A stretch of DNA of 64,000 bases from NCBI RefSeq assembly GCF_004193175.1, contig NZ_SAUH01000001.1, forward strand, positions 5,427,501 through 5,491,500. Reading direction: 5' to 3'. Under the pieces are notes generated by a model. The model did no database searches, was not told the origin of the DNA, and saw only the letters and a program-made list of their open reading frames with translations. The first letter of the stretch is position 1. Each line of letters opens with the position of its first letter. Shown here one piece after another: positions 28,232-38,607 of the stretch. The DNA comes from Streptomyces sp. RFCAC02. GTDB taxonomy: Bacteria; Actinomycetota; Actinomycetes; Streptomycetales; Streptomycetaceae. Both the position numbers and the translations under genes were made by a program.

Positions 28232-29824
28232 TCAGACGAGGGTGACGCCCGGCCGCCCCTCCTCGACGCGCAGCCGCACCGGCTCCCGCATCCCCGTCTG
28301 CGGACTGCGCACGGTCTCCACGGTGCGCACCTGCGCGTCCACGCCGTGCCGGTCGATGTCGAACAGGTGGTAGCCGCGGTGGGCGTCCAGGAACCGCCAG
28401 TGCGGGTTGTCGGCCCGCAGCGGGTCCCATCGGGCGTGGAACGCGTCCTGGTCCTCGTCGCCGTTCGAGGTGATCGAGCAGCCCACGAACTCGGTCCCGA
28501 TCACGCGGGACGACGGGTCGGCGAAGTCGCGGCGCAGGTCGCTGACCATCGTGAGGTGCCGGTCGCCGGTGAGGACGACCGGGTTGCGGACGGCCGCCAG
28601 CTCGCCGAGCAGTTCGTCGCGCTCGGTCTGGTAGCCGTCCCACGCGTCGTAGTACCAGCGCTTGCCGGTGCCGGGCAGGAGGTCGGTCTCGGCCAGCATG
28701 ATCTGCGAGGCGACGAGGTTCCAGCGGGCGTCGGAGCGGCGCAGCCCGTCGACGAGCCAGCGCTTCTGGCTCGCCCCCAGCATCGTCATCAGCGGGCTGA
28801 GCGCGCCCTCCTGCGTGGTGGCCTGGTCGCTGCGGTACTGCCGCGTGTCCAGGATCTGCAGTTGGGCGAGCCTGCCGAAGCGCAGCATGCGGTGCATCCG
28901 GATGTGCGGCCCGTCGGGCACGGCCGTGGCGCGCACCGGCATGTGCTCGTAGTACGCCCGGTACCCGGCGGTGAGGCGCGCGGTGAACGCGTCGTGCGTC
29001 TGCTTGTCGGGGTCCTGCGGCACCTCGCCGGCGAAGTCGTTGTCCACCTCGTGGTCGTCGAAGGTGACGATCCACGGGGCGGCCGCGTGCATGGCGGCGA
29101 GGTGCGGGTCGCTGCGGTACTGGGCGTAGCGGTTGCGGTACTGCTCCAGCGTCACCGGTTCACCGCCGCCCTCGTGGGTGCGGACGGCGGTGGCGGACGG
29201 CGCGCTCTCGTAGATGTAGTCGCCGACGAAGAGGACCGCGTCCGGATCCTGGCGCTCCATGTCGGCGTAGGCGGTGAAGTGGCCGTGCTGCCAGTTCTGG
29301 CAGGAGGCGAGGGCGAGCCGCAGCCGCCCGGTCGTGTGCGCGGCCGGGGCCGTCCTCGTCCGGCCCGCGGGGGAGACGCGGCCCTCAGCGCGGAAGCGGT
29401 ACCAGTAGTCGTGGCCGGGGGCGAGGCCCCGTACGTCGGCGTGCACGCTGTGGCCGTACGCGGCCCGCGCGCGGGATGTGCCGCGCCGTACGACGTGCCG
29501 GAACCGCGCGTCCGTGGCGACCTCCCACTCGACCTCGACGGTGCGGTCCGGCATCCCGCCGCCGTTCAGCGGGTCGGGCGCGAGCCGCGTCCACAGCACC
29601 ACACCGTCGGGCAGCGGGTCGCCCGAGGCGACGCCGAGGGTGTACGGGGCCTCGGGGAGCGCAGGCCGCGCGGGCCGTGCCGCCGGGGTGGTCCGCACGT
29701 CGGCGCGGGCCGGCGCGGGGGTAGTGAGACCGCCGGCCGCCGCGGCACCGAGCGCCGCGGCGCCGCCGGTGAGGAAGCGCCGCCGCGCGGTGGTGGGGGA
29801 GGCGGGGGTGGTTTCGTGGGACAT
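28232..29824 (-). CDS. phoD: Secreted alkaline phosphatase D (PhoD family)
   Basis: A 530-residue Tat-exported enzyme: twin-arginine motif RRRFLTG at residues 14-20, hydrophobic Ala/Gly stretch, and probable cleavage after ARA near residue 41. The mature part has GVASGDPLPDGVVLWTRL (N-terminal PhoD domain) and metal ligands in FVGDYIYE, FDDHEVDND and LTGDRHLTM. PhoD enzymes are Ca/Fe phosphodiesterase-phosphomonoesterases used in phosphate starvation. ATG 29824 has GGAGGGG upstream. A possible PHO box precedes it. Confidence 0.92.
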   Translation of the reverse strand: MSHETTPASPTTARRRFLTGGAAALGAAAAGGLTTPAPARADVRTTPAARPARPALPEAPYTLGVASGDPLPDGVVLWTRLAPDPLNGGGMPDRTVEVEWEVATDARFRHVVRRGTSRARAAYGHSVHADVRGLAPGHDYWYRFRAEGRVSPAGRTRTAPAAHTTGRLRLALASCQNWQHGHFTAYADMERQDPDAVLFVGDYIYESAPSATAVRTHEGGGEPVTLEQYRNRYAQYRSDPHLAAMHAAAPWIVTFDDHEVDNDFAGEVPQDPDKQTHDAFTARLTAGYRAYYEHMPVRATAVPDGPHIRMHRMLRFGRLAQLQILDTRQYRSDQATTQEGALSPLMTMLGASQKRWLVDGLRRSDARWNLVASQIMLAETDLLPGTGKRWYYDAWDGYQTERDELLGELAAVRNPVVLTGDRHLTMVSDLRRDFADPSSRVIGTEFVGCSITSNGDEDQDAFHARWDPLRADNPHWRFLDAHRGYHLFDIDRHGVDAQVRTVETVRSPQTGMREPVRLRVEEGRPGVTLV

Positions 29825-29854
29825 GGGTCCCCTCCGTCGATCGTGCCGTTGTCT

Positions 29855-29880
29855 GGTGAGCGACGTGAGGAGACGGTGAC
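29855..29880 (-). promoter_or_regulatory. Possible PHO box (PhoP site) before phoD
   Basis: On the minus strand GTCACC, CTCACG and CTCACC occur in a row; the first two are exactly 11 bp apart, the repeat period of streptomycete PHO boxes (GTTCACC-type direct repeats), and the third follows after 9 bp. Agreement with the consensus is partial, so this rests partly on the gene being phoD. Confidence 0.35.
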
Positions 29881-29967
29881 AGCGGGACGGGACCGCCCCT
29901 TGAACACGCGGCGGACATGACATGACGACCGCATGTGGCCTTGCCGTGCGGCACGGCCGGCGGTGCG

Positions 29968-31212
29968 TCAGACCGGGGCGCTGGCCTCCAGTTCGGCCAG
30001 GGCGTCGAGCCACAGGCCCGGCAGGGCGGCGGCGCCGGGGAGCGCCTTGTCGTGCACCACGGTGCAGCGGGCCGTGCCGCCGGTGCGGGTGAGGGAGACG
30101 TAGCACAGGACGCCGCGCGGCAGCGCCGTGAACATGCTGGCCGCGACCACCGGTGAGCCGAAGCACTCGATGCCGTGCGGCAGGTGCACGTTGCTCGCGA
30201 TCAGCGAGATGCGCGGTGTGGTGAGGGCGAGCTGCTTGGCTATGGTCGCCGAGGCGGGCGGCCAGGCGAACAGCCGCCCGGCCAGCTCCCGCTGGCCGGA
30301 GGTCCGCAGCTCCCCGGTGCGGCCGACGAGACGCCGTACGCACTCGGCGGGTCCCGGCTGCGAGCAGGGCAGCGGGACGCGGGCGAAGACCAGGCGGTTG
30401 CCCGGGAGATGCTCCTCGCCCTTGCGGCGCACGGACATCGGCACGACGGCCGTCACGTCCGCGCACGGCGCGCCGCCCGTCGGGCGCGCCGCGTGCCAGG
30501 CACGGAACGCGCGGGCCAGCGCGGAGAGGAACATGTCGTTGACCGTGCCGCCCCAGCGCGCGGCCAGGAGACGCAGGCGCTCGTCGGCCGCGTCGACGCA
30601 GGCCCAGGCGAGGTCGCCGGCGGGCGGCGCGCCGAACATGCGCCAGTGCCGGTCACGGCGCAGCGAGCCGTACAGGTCGCGCCCGAGCCCGGTGAGGCCC
30701 CGCAGGGTGGCCGGAACGGGGCGGTGCGCGTGGGGTCCCGGTGTGCCCGGGTCGTCGGCGAGCAGCCGCGTGACCGTGTGTGCGGCGCCGACGCCGTCCT
30801 GGAGGGCGTGGTGGACGCGGAAGCAGAGGCGGTAGCCGTCGTGACCGGGGGCGCGCAGGAGCCAGATGTCCCACATGGGGGCCGTGCCGGACGGCAGGGG
30901 GGTGCGCAGCAGTTCGGTGGCGGCGGCGTCGAGGGCGGCGCGGCCGGGCGCGATGTCGCGGACGCGGATGTGGAGGTCGCCGTCGAGGAGGGTCGCGCGG
31001 CCCCAGCGGGGCGCGGGCGTGGCGAGCTGGTGGAGGGCGGGGAGCCGGCCCACGCGTTCCAGCGTCCGCGTGCGGAGTGCCTCGGGGGACGGGGGCGTGC
31101 CGGGGAGGTCCATGAAGAAGCCGGTGGGGATGGTCCGGCTTCCGGCGAAGGAGAGAAGATACCGCTCAAGAGGGCCGGCCCGGAAGGGTCGGGGGGAAAC
31201 GCGGTGTTCCAT
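29968..31212 (-). CDS. Wax ester synthase/diacylglycerol acyltransferase-like protein
   Basis: A 414-residue protein of the WS/DGAT family. The catalytic motif HHALQDG is at residues 134-140, and the C-terminal part contains NVHLP and ASMFTALPRG in place of the usual conserved NVPGP-type block. Family members make storage triacylglycerols or wax esters from acyl-CoA at the membrane face. The ATG 31212 ribosome site is poor, but the next starts would remove conserved N-terminal residues. It has no lipid-metabolism neighbours. Confidence 0.8.
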   Translation of the reverse strand: MEHRVSPRPFRAGPLERYLLSFAGSRTIPTGFFMDLPGTPPSPEALRTRTLERVGRLPALHQLATPAPRWGRATLLDGDLHIRVRDIAPGRAALDAAATELLRTPLPSGTAPMWDIWLLRAPGHDGYRLCFRVHHALQDGVGAAHTVTRLLADDPGTPGPHAHRPVPATLRGLTGLGRDLYGSLRRDRHWRMFGAPPAGDLAWACVDAADERLRLLAARWGGTVNDMFLSALARAFRAWHAARPTGGAPCADVTAVVPMSVRRKGEEHLPGNRLVFARVPLPCSQPGPAECVRRLVGRTGELRTSGQRELAGRLFAWPPASATIAKQLALTTPRISLIASNVHLPHGIECFGSPVVAASMFTALPRGVLCYVSLTRTGGTARCTVVHDKALPGAAALPGLWLDALAELEASAPV

Positions 31213-31599
31213 GGCTTTTCGGCGTCCTGTTCGGCGTCCTGGGCGTGGGCCTCGGTTGTCGGGAGCACCCTGCCCAGCGCGCGGCGGGAGCGTGCATGCG
31301 GGGGGCGATTTTCCGCCTGAGAGGTGACGCTGTGACCAGGGGCTTCGTCGTTGTGTCACCGGTTCCGAAGAAGCTCTCGAATTTCTGTAAATCGGTTCAT
31401 CATTCGAATTTCTGTATCGGCCAGGTGTTCGCCCCGAGTGGACGCGGGAGGGAAATCCCGGCTTCTCGAAACGCCAGAAAAACGCCAGAAAGAGGCACTT
31501 CTCTCCTGTCCCGCATGAAAGCGCGGCGGGCTGGAAAGCACCGTCGCGAAGGTGCTCCCTTCCGGGGTGGGGAAGGGGTGAGGGGAAGGTGGTGCCGCG
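31213..31599. other. 387-bp divergent intergenic region with two direct-repeat pairs
   Basis: Less G+C-rich than the genes and free of a convincing ORF. It holds TCGAATTTCTGTA twice (31377-31389 and 31404-31416, 27 bp apart) and ACGCCAGAAA twice (31471-31480 and 31482-31491, 11 bp apart). Both pairs lie between the divergent acyltransferase and unknown genes and look like regulatory repeats. Confidence 0.6.
31377..31416. repeat. Direct repeat TCGAATTTCTGTA x2
   Basis: Two identical 13-mers start 27 bp apart (about two and a half helical turns) in an A+T-richer patch. They could be activator sites for either flanking gene, or promoter parts. Nothing in the window identifies the binding protein. 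Confidence 0.6.
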
Positions 31600-32322
31600 A
31601 TGTCCGCCGCACGACGGGTCGCCCCCGGCGCCACGGCCACGGCCGCCGGCACCCTGGCCCACGAACTGACCCGCGCCCTGCTCCCCGGCGCGGCGCCGTT
31701 CGATCTGCGCGCCTGCCTGGACGGCCGCGTCGACCCGGTCCGCGCCCTGGGCGCCGTACGGCGCGCCGGCGCCGACCTCCTGACGCCGCACCTGCTCGCC
31801 GGGCACCCCCTGCGCCCCGCCGACGTGGCCCTGATCCGGGCCGGCGCCACGGCGTTCCCCGCGCCCGCCCCCGGCCGCCCCGACAGCGCCCTCTGGTCGC
31901 TGCGTGACGCGGCCCTGACACAGGTCCTCGCCGTGCTCGGCGTCAGGACCGCCGCGTGGGAAGGGCTCGCCGGAGCCAGGGAGGCCGCGGAGCCCTCCTT
32001 CACCTGGCCGGCGCGCGGCGACTGGTCCGCCTGGGCCGAGACCCTGGCGCCGCTGGCCATGGCCGCGCTCCCCCCGGTGCGCGGCCCCGTCCGCGACCAG
32101 GTCGCGCGCCACCGCGACGCCGCCCTGCGCGGCCTCACCCACACCGCCCGCGCCGGCGACCACCGCACCGCGGCGAGACTCGCCCGCTGGCTCGCCCTCG
32201 ACGCGGATCCGGACTCACCGCTGCGCACGACCGTCGAGCGCATCGCCGCGGCCGCCAGCGAACCGCGCGCGCTCTTCGAGATCACCGTCGCCCGCCTGCT
32301 CCTGGACGGCGGTGCCCGGTGA
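31600..32322 (+). CDS. Conserved-looking protein of unknown function
   Basis: A 240-residue, Ala/Arg/Leu-rich, predicted soluble and mostly helical protein with strong G/C third-position bias, so a real gene. Repeated motifs such as LARWLALD and RHRDAALRG suggest helical repeats. I recognise no family. ATG 31600 has GGGGAAGG upstream. It lies 190 bp before a beta-lactamase-fold gene on the same strand and may be co-expressed with it. Confidence 0.65.
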   Translation: MSAARRVAPGATATAAGTLAHELTRALLPGAAPFDLRACLDGRVDPVRALGAVRRAGADLLTPHLLAGHPLRPADVALIRAGATAFPAPAPGRPDSALWSLRDAALTQVLAVLGVRTAAWEGLAGAREAAEPSFTWPARGDWSAWAETLAPLAMAALPPVRGPVRDQVARHRDAALRGLTHTARAGDHRTAARLARWLALDADPDSPLRTTVERIAAAASEPRALFEITVARLLLDGGAR

Positions 32323-32512
32323 GTGCCCCGCGCGTACGGCCACGGCGCCTCGCCGCGTCGCCGTACCGCGCGCATGCGACGGGTACGCGCCGCGCTCCGG
32401 CGTCCCGCGCCGCACCGCGTCGGACGCCGCCGGCCGCGACAGGACCCGCCGGACGGCCCCCGTCCCCGCACCCCACCCCCGTCCCCGCACCCTCCAGCGA
32501 GCGGACCACCGC

Positions 32513-33622
32513 ATGAGCGAGCCCGAACCGTCCGGACCCGACCCCGCCGCCCCCGCGCCGGGACCACCGGCCGCGACCCCCGACGCCGCGCTGCGCGCCC
32601 TCCTCACGACCGCCACCGACACGGTCCTCGCATCACCCGCCGTCCCCGGCGCCGTGGCCGTCGCCGTGCGCGGCACCCACCAGGCGATCCGTCCCGCCGG
32701 ACACCCGGCCCGGGGCGCCCGCAGGCCGGTGCGCGCCGACACCCCGTTCGCCCTCGGCTCCGTCACGGGCACCCTCACCGCCCTGCTCCTCGCCGAACTC
32801 GTCAGCCGCGGCGACCTCTCCTTCGACGACCCCGTCGAGAACCACCTCCCGCCCACGGCGGGGCCCCGCCGCAGCGCCGAGCCGCCCGTCACCCTCCTCG
32901 ACCTGGCCACCCACAGCTCCGGGCTGCCCCGCCTCCCCGGCTCCCCGCTCCGCCGCGCCCGGAGCCCGTGGACCCCCGACCCGTACGCCCGCTTCGGCGC
33001 CGAGGACCTGTACCGCGCCACCGCCCGCGCCCGCCCGCGGTCCGCCCACCGGGTCCGCCACTCCACCCTCGGCATGGGCCTGCTCGGCCACCTCCTCGCC
33101 GACGCCGCGGGTACCGACTACGCCACCCTCCTGACCGACCGCGTCCTGCGCCCCCTCACCATGACCCAGACGTTCGTCGCGGGCGCCGACGGGCCGCCCG
33201 CGCACGCCGCCACCGGGCACCGGCACGGCCGGCCCGCCGCACCCTGGACGTTCGACGCCCTCGCCGGCGCGGGCGGGGCCTACGCGTCGGGCGGCGACAT
33301 GCTGCGCTACCTGCACGCCCACCTCCACCCCCACCACACCCCGATCCCGGGAGCCCTGACGGCCACGCACCGCCCCTACCACCGCTACCCGGGCAGCGCG
33401 GACGCCGCCGCCCCCGGCTGGACGCACCGCGTCACCGACGGCCGATCGGTGCTGTGGCACGCCGGGAGCACCGGCGGATTCACCGCGTTCATCGGCTTCA
33501 GTCCCGACGTCCGCGCCGGTGCCGCGCTCCTCGTCAACGCCGCACCGACCCGCGACCGCACCGCGCTGCGCGCCGGCCGGCGCCTGCTGCGCGCCGTCAT
33601 CGAGGACGCCGCCCGCGACTGA
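32513..33622 (+). CDS. Serine beta-lactamase-fold protein with lost catalytic residues
   Basis: A 369-residue protein clearly of the serine beta-lactamase/DD-peptidase (class C-like) family: FALGSVTGTLTALLL, LLDLATHSSGLPRLP, STLGMGLLGHLLA and WHAGSTGGFTAF are all in order. However, the catalytic SxxK is SVTG (residues 83-86, Gly for Lys), and the YxN motif is HST (183-185). Only the third motif HAG (316-318) is intact. It has no signal peptide and should be cytoplasmic. It is probably a non-hydrolytic relative, either a binder or one using a changed mechanism. Pro-rich residues 1-22 are likely disordered. Confidence 0.8.
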   Translation: MSEPEPSGPDPAAPAPGPPAATPDAALRALLTTATDTVLASPAVPGAVAVAVRGTHQAIRPAGHPARGARRPVRADTPFALGSVTGTLTALLLAELVSRGDLSFDDPVENHLPPTAGPRRSAEPPVTLLDLATHSSGLPRLPGSPLRRARSPWTPDPYARFGAEDLYRATARARPRSAHRVRHSTLGMGLLGHLLADAAGTDYATLLTDRVLRPLTMTQTFVAGADGPPAHAATGHRHGRPAAPWTFDALAGAGGAYASGGDMLRYLHAHLHPHHTPIPGALTATHRPYHRYPGSADAAAPGWTHRVTDGRSVLWHAGSTGGFTAFIGFSPDVRAGAALLVNAAPTRDRTALRAGRRLLRAVIEDAARD

Positions 33623-33766
33623 CCGCGCGCCACCGTGCGAGGGGGGCACCGACGACCGCGCCCACCGGCTCGTCTACTGTTCGGCTGCGCGCGGCGCCAC
33701 CGCCCCGCGCCCCCTGCACGACCGTGCCGCCGCGCCGCGGCACACCCCGCGACGATCGGACGACCC

Positions 33767-36262
33767 GTGGACCGTACGTACCTCCACTCCGGCTGGACCC
33801 TCCGCTCGGCGGGCGGCCCCGACGCCCCGGACCACCGCGACGCGGTCACCACGACCGTCCCCGCCGAGGTGCCGGGCTGCGTCCACACCGACCTGCTCGC
33901 CGCCGGCCTGATCCCCGACCCGTTCGACGGCGACAACGAGACCGCCCTCGCCTGGATCGGCCGCCACACCTGGGAATACCGCACCACCCTGCGGGCCGCC
34001 CCGCCGGCGCCGGGGGAGCGCGTCGAACTGGTCTGCGAGGGCCTCGACACGCTCGCCGCGCTGCGCCTTGACGGCGAGCTTCTCGGGCGCACCGAGAACC
34101 AGTTCCGCACCTACCGGTTCGACCTGACCCACCGTCTCACCGGTGGTGAGGACCGGGAGCGCGAGCTGTCCGTCGCCTTCTCCTCCGCCACCGATCACGT
34201 CGAGCGCGCCGCCGAGATCTACGGTCCCCGGCCCCACGTGAACGCGCACCCCTTCTGGGCACTGCGCAAGATGGCCTGCAACTTCGGCTGGGACTGGGGA
34301 CCGGACCTCGTCACCGCCGGCATATGGCGCCCCGTGTCCATCGAACGCTGGCACACGGCCCGCCTCGCCGCCGTCCGCCCCCTGACCACCGTGGACGGCA
34401 CCACCGGCCGTCTCACCGCGCACCTCGACCTCGCCTGGGCCGCCCCCGACGCGCCCGCGGCGGGCGTCACCGCGACCGTCCGCGTCGGCGAGCGGACGGC
34501 CCGCGCCACCATCACGCCGGGCGCCTCCCGCGTCACCGTCACCCTCGACGTCCCCGACGCCGCCCTGTGGTACCCCCGCGGCTACGGCGACCAGGCCCTG
34601 CACGACGTGGAGGTCACCCTGCACGACGCCGCCGGCGCCCTCCTCGACCGGTACGCCCGCCGCGTCGGCTTCCGCACCGTCACGCTCGACACGACACCCG
34701 ACGAGCACGGCGTCCCGCTCCACATCACCGTCAACGGCACCGTGGTCCTCGTCCGGGGCGCCAACTGGATCCCCGACGACGCGTTCGTCACCCGCATCGA
34801 CGCCGCCCGCTACCGCCGCCGTGTCGACCAGGCCGTCGCCGCCGACTGCAACCTCCTGCGCGTATGGGGCGGCGGCATCTACGAGTCCCACGCCTTCTAC
34901 GACGCCTGCGACGAACTCGGCGTCCTCGTCTGGCAGGACTTCCTGTTCACCTGCGCCGGCTACGCCGAGGAGGAACCGCTGCGCGGCGAGGTCGAGGCCG
35001 AGGCGCGCGAGGCCGTCACCGACCTCTCCTCCCACGCCTCCCTCGTCCTGTGGTGCGGCGGCAACGAGACGATCGCCGCCTTCGCCGAATGGGGCTGGCG
35101 GCACCACCTGCACGGCAAGACCTGGGGCCAGGGCTACTACGAGGACCTCCTGCCCCGCGTCGTCGCCGAACTCGACCCCACCCGGCCCTACGTCCCCAAC
35201 AGCCCCTACTCCCACGCCCCCTACGCGTCGCCCGACGCTCCCCACCTCGGCGACATGCACATCTGGGACGTGTGGAACTCCAAGGACTGGACGCACTACG
35301 CCGACCACACCCCGCGCTTCGCCTCCGAGTTCGGCTACCAGGGGCCGCCGTCCTGGACCGCCCTCACCCGTGTCGTCCACGACACGCCGCTGCACCCCGA
35401 CGGCCCGCACCTCCTCGTCCACCAGAAGGCCGACGACGGCAACGCCAAGCTCCGCCGCGGCCTGCTCGCCCACTTCCCCGAACCGGCCGGCTTCGCCGAC
35501 TGGCACTGGGCCACCCAGCTGAACCAGGCCCGCGCCATCGGCTTCGGCGTCTCCCACTTCCGCTCCCTCGCGCCGCTGTGCACCGGCTCCGTGCTGTGGC
35601 AGCTCAACGACTGCTGGCCCGTGGTGTCCTGGTCCGTCATCGACGGCGACGGCCGGCAGAAGCCCGCCTGGTACGCCCTGCGGCACGCCCACGCCGACCG
35701 GCTGCTCCACTTCCGCGACACCCCCGACGGCCTCGCCGTCACCGCGCTCGACGATCACGCCGAACCGTGGCGCGGCGATCTCATCCTGCGTGCCCACGAC
35801 ATGACCGGCGCCCCGCTCGGCGAGGCCACCGTCCCCCTCGACGTGGCGCCCCGCGGCACCGTGACCCTGGCCGTCCCGGCCGCGCTCGCCGGCGACGGCA
35901 CGACGCCCCGCGTCGTCACCGCCACCGCCCCGGGGGCACGCCGCGCCGTGTGGTGGAGCCACGAGGACCGCGACTCCGGCCTGCCCGCGGCACGCCTGCG
36001 CGGCGAGGCCACCAGGACGCCCGACGGCTACCGGGTCGAGCTGACCGCCGACAGCGTCGTCCGGGACCTCACCCTCCTCACCGACCGCGCCGCCCCGGAC
36101 GCCGAGGCCGACGACGCGCTGATCACCCTGCTGCCGGGGGAACGAGCGGTCGTCACCGTGCGTTCCGACCGGGAGTTCGACCCGGCGGTGCTGCTCGCCG
36201 CCCCCGTCCTGCGCACGGCCAACGACCTGCTGGAGCCCGCAGCCGCCGATGACCGGTTGTGA
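33767..36262 (+). CDS. GH2 beta-mannosidase
   Basis: An 831-residue intracellular glycosidase: N-terminal jelly roll (EVPGCVHTDLLAAGLIPDPF, typical of beta-mannosidases), Ig-like domain, and TIM barrel. The acid/base is Glu434 in WCGGNE and the nucleophile Glu521 in FASEFGYQG. It releases mannose from the non-reducing end of manno-oligosaccharides. It fits functionally with the GH26 mannanase at 40.8 kb. GTG 33767 has no strong ribosome site. No CebR-type operator is visible directly upstream. Confidence 0.92.
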   Translation: MDRTYLHSGWTLRSAGGPDAPDHRDAVTTTVPAEVPGCVHTDLLAAGLIPDPFDGDNETALAWIGRHTWEYRTTLRAAPPAPGERVELVCEGLDTLAALRLDGELLGRTENQFRTYRFDLTHRLTGGEDRERELSVAFSSATDHVERAAEIYGPRPHVNAHPFWALRKMACNFGWDWGPDLVTAGIWRPVSIERWHTARLAAVRPLTTVDGTTGRLTAHLDLAWAAPDAPAAGVTATVRVGERTARATITPGASRVTVTLDVPDAALWYPRGYGDQALHDVEVTLHDAAGALLDRYARRVGFRTVTLDTTPDEHGVPLHITVNGTVVLVRGANWIPDDAFVTRIDAARYRRRVDQAVAADCNLLRVWGGGIYESHAFYDACDELGVLVWQDFLFTCAGYAEEEPLRGEVEAEAREAVTDLSSHASLVLWCGGNETIAAFAEWGWRHHLHGKTWGQGYYEDLLPRVVAELDPTRPYVPNSPYSHAPYASPDAPHLGDMHIWDVWNSKDWTHYADHTPRFASEFGYQGPPSWTALTRVVHDTPLHPDGPHLLVHQKADDGNAKLRRGLLAHFPEPAGFADWHWATQLNQARAIGFGVSHFRSLAPLCTGSVLWQLNDCWPVVSWSVIDGDGRQKPAWYALRHAHADRLLHFRDTPDGLAVTALDDHAEPWRGDLILRAHDMTGAPLGEATVPLDVAPRGTVTLAVPAALAGDGTTPRVVTATAPGARRAVWWSHEDRDSGLPAARLRGEATRTPDGYRVELTADSVVRDLTLLTDRAAPDAEADDALITLLPGERAVVTVRSDREFDPAVLLAAPVLRTANDLLEPAAADDRL

Positions 36263-36389
36263 CGTACCGGCCCGTGTGCCAGGATGCGGCGGGCCGTCAC
36301 CGCCGCAACGCCGCGGCCGCGCAGACGGCCGCCCAGACCCCCGCCGCCCCGCGCCCCGCGCGGGGCGGCGGAACGACCAGGGAGTACGT

Positions 36390-37376
<987 letters not shown>

Positions 37377-37385
37377 CGCACCCCT

Positions 37386-37416
37386 CGCCCGCCGACGGCC
37401 CGGCCGCCGGCGGGCG
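37386..37416. terminator. Terminator between convergent aldo/keto reductase and LacI genes
   Basis: CGCCCGCCG and CGGCGGGCG form a 9-bp GC stem around a 13-nt loop, 9 bp after the reductase stop. Confidence 0.6.
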
Positions 37417-37422
37417 GCGGTC

Positions 37423-38481
37423 TCACGCCCGGTGGGGCGCCGTCGAATCGCGCACGACCAGCTCGGGCAGGAAGACGCACTCCCGGTGCGTGTGCCCCGG
37501 CGCGCCCTCGGTGAGCAGCAGGTCAGCCGCCGCGTGCCCGAGCCGGTACGCGGGCTGCCGCACCGTCGTCAGCGCGGGCGACAGCTCGGAGGTGAAGTCC
37601 AGGTCGTCGTAGCCGACCACCGACATCTCCGCCGGAACCCGCACCCCCGCCCGGCGCAGCCCCCGCAGCACGGCGAGGGCCGTCATGTCGTTGACGCACA
37701 GCACGCCCGTCGGCCGGGGGCTCAGCGCGAGCAGCGCGTCCGTCGCCTCCCGCGCCACGGCCGCGAGCGGCCCCGACGCCACCGGCACCTCGATGAACCC
37801 GGGGGCGCCGCCCGCTCCCGTCCCGTGCCCGGCGAGAGCGCGCCGGATGCCGGCCGAGCGGTCCCTGATCGTCCGGATCGCCGGTTCCGTGCGGACGAAC
37901 GCGATCCGCCGGTGACCCAGCTCCCGCAGGTGGCGCGCGGCCAGCTCGCCGCCCGTCACGTTGTCCACCGTCACGGCGCACAGCTCCGAGCGGCCCCGCG
38001 GCAGATCCAGGAGCACCACCGGCACACCGCGCCGCGCCAGCCGTTCGAACCGCTCCAGGCGCTCACCCGCCGGACTCACCAGGATTCCCCGCACGCCCTG
38101 CTCCTCCAGCATGCGCAGGAAACGCTCCTCCCGGCCCGCGTCCACGTCGCTGCTGCACCGCACCAGGACGCACCCCGCCTCGGCGAGCCGGTCCTCAGCG
38201 CCACGGGCCACAGCGGCGTAGTAGGCGTTCGCGGTGTCGAGCAGCACGCACCCCACGACCGTGCTCGGGGCGCCGCGGAGCTGACGGGCCGCGCCGTTGC
38301 GCACGTACCCGACGCGGTCCATCGCCGCCTCGACGCGCAGCCGTGTCGGCGGGGCGACGACCGCCGGATTGTTGAGGACGTTGCTGACCGTGGACATCGA
38401 CACCCCGGCCGCCGCTGCGACCTCCCTGATGCCCGCACGCTCCCGGATACCGGCACGTCCCGTGGCACCACCCGCGCCCAC
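37423..38481 (-). CDS. LacI-family transcriptional regulator
   Basis: A 352-residue repressor. The DNA-reading head (residues about 15-65) has VAAAAGVSMSTVSNVLNNP and the hinge helix ends in GYVRNGAARQLRG; the remainder is a periplasmic-binding-protein-type sugar sensor (NDMTALAVLRGLRRAGVRVP, SVVGYDDLDF). It likely controls carbohydrate genes, and the neighbouring mannosidase and reductase are candidates. It is not an obvious CebR; the CebR sites in this window may be read by another gene. GTG 38481 is tentative because GGAGGG lies 14 nt away. Confidence 0.9.
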   Translation of the reverse strand: MGAGGATGRAGIRERAGIREVAAAAGVSMSTVSNVLNNPAVVAPPTRLRVEAAMDRVGYVRNGAARQLRGAPSTVVGCVLLDTANAYYAAVARGAEDRLAEAGCVLVRCSSDVDAGREERFLRMLEEQGVRGILVSPAGERLERFERLARRGVPVVLLDLPRGRSELCAVTVDNVTGGELAARHLRELGHRRIAFVRTEPAIRTIRDRSAGIRRALAGHGTGAGGAPGFIEVPVASGPLAAVAREATDALLALSPRPTGVLCVNDMTALAVLRGLRRAGVRVPAEMSVVGYDDLDFTSELSPALTTVRQPAYRLGHAAADLLLTEGAPGHTHRECVFLPELVVRDSTAPHRA

Positions 38482-38607
38482 TCGCCCGTCACCGTCCCTC
38501 CGCGGTCGGCCACGGCAGCCGTCCGACGCGGCCGTCAGCCTAACGGAGACCGGCCCGTCCCGACCCGCCCCGGCGGGCACCCGCAGGCCCGGGGGAGAAT
38601 GCCCCCC

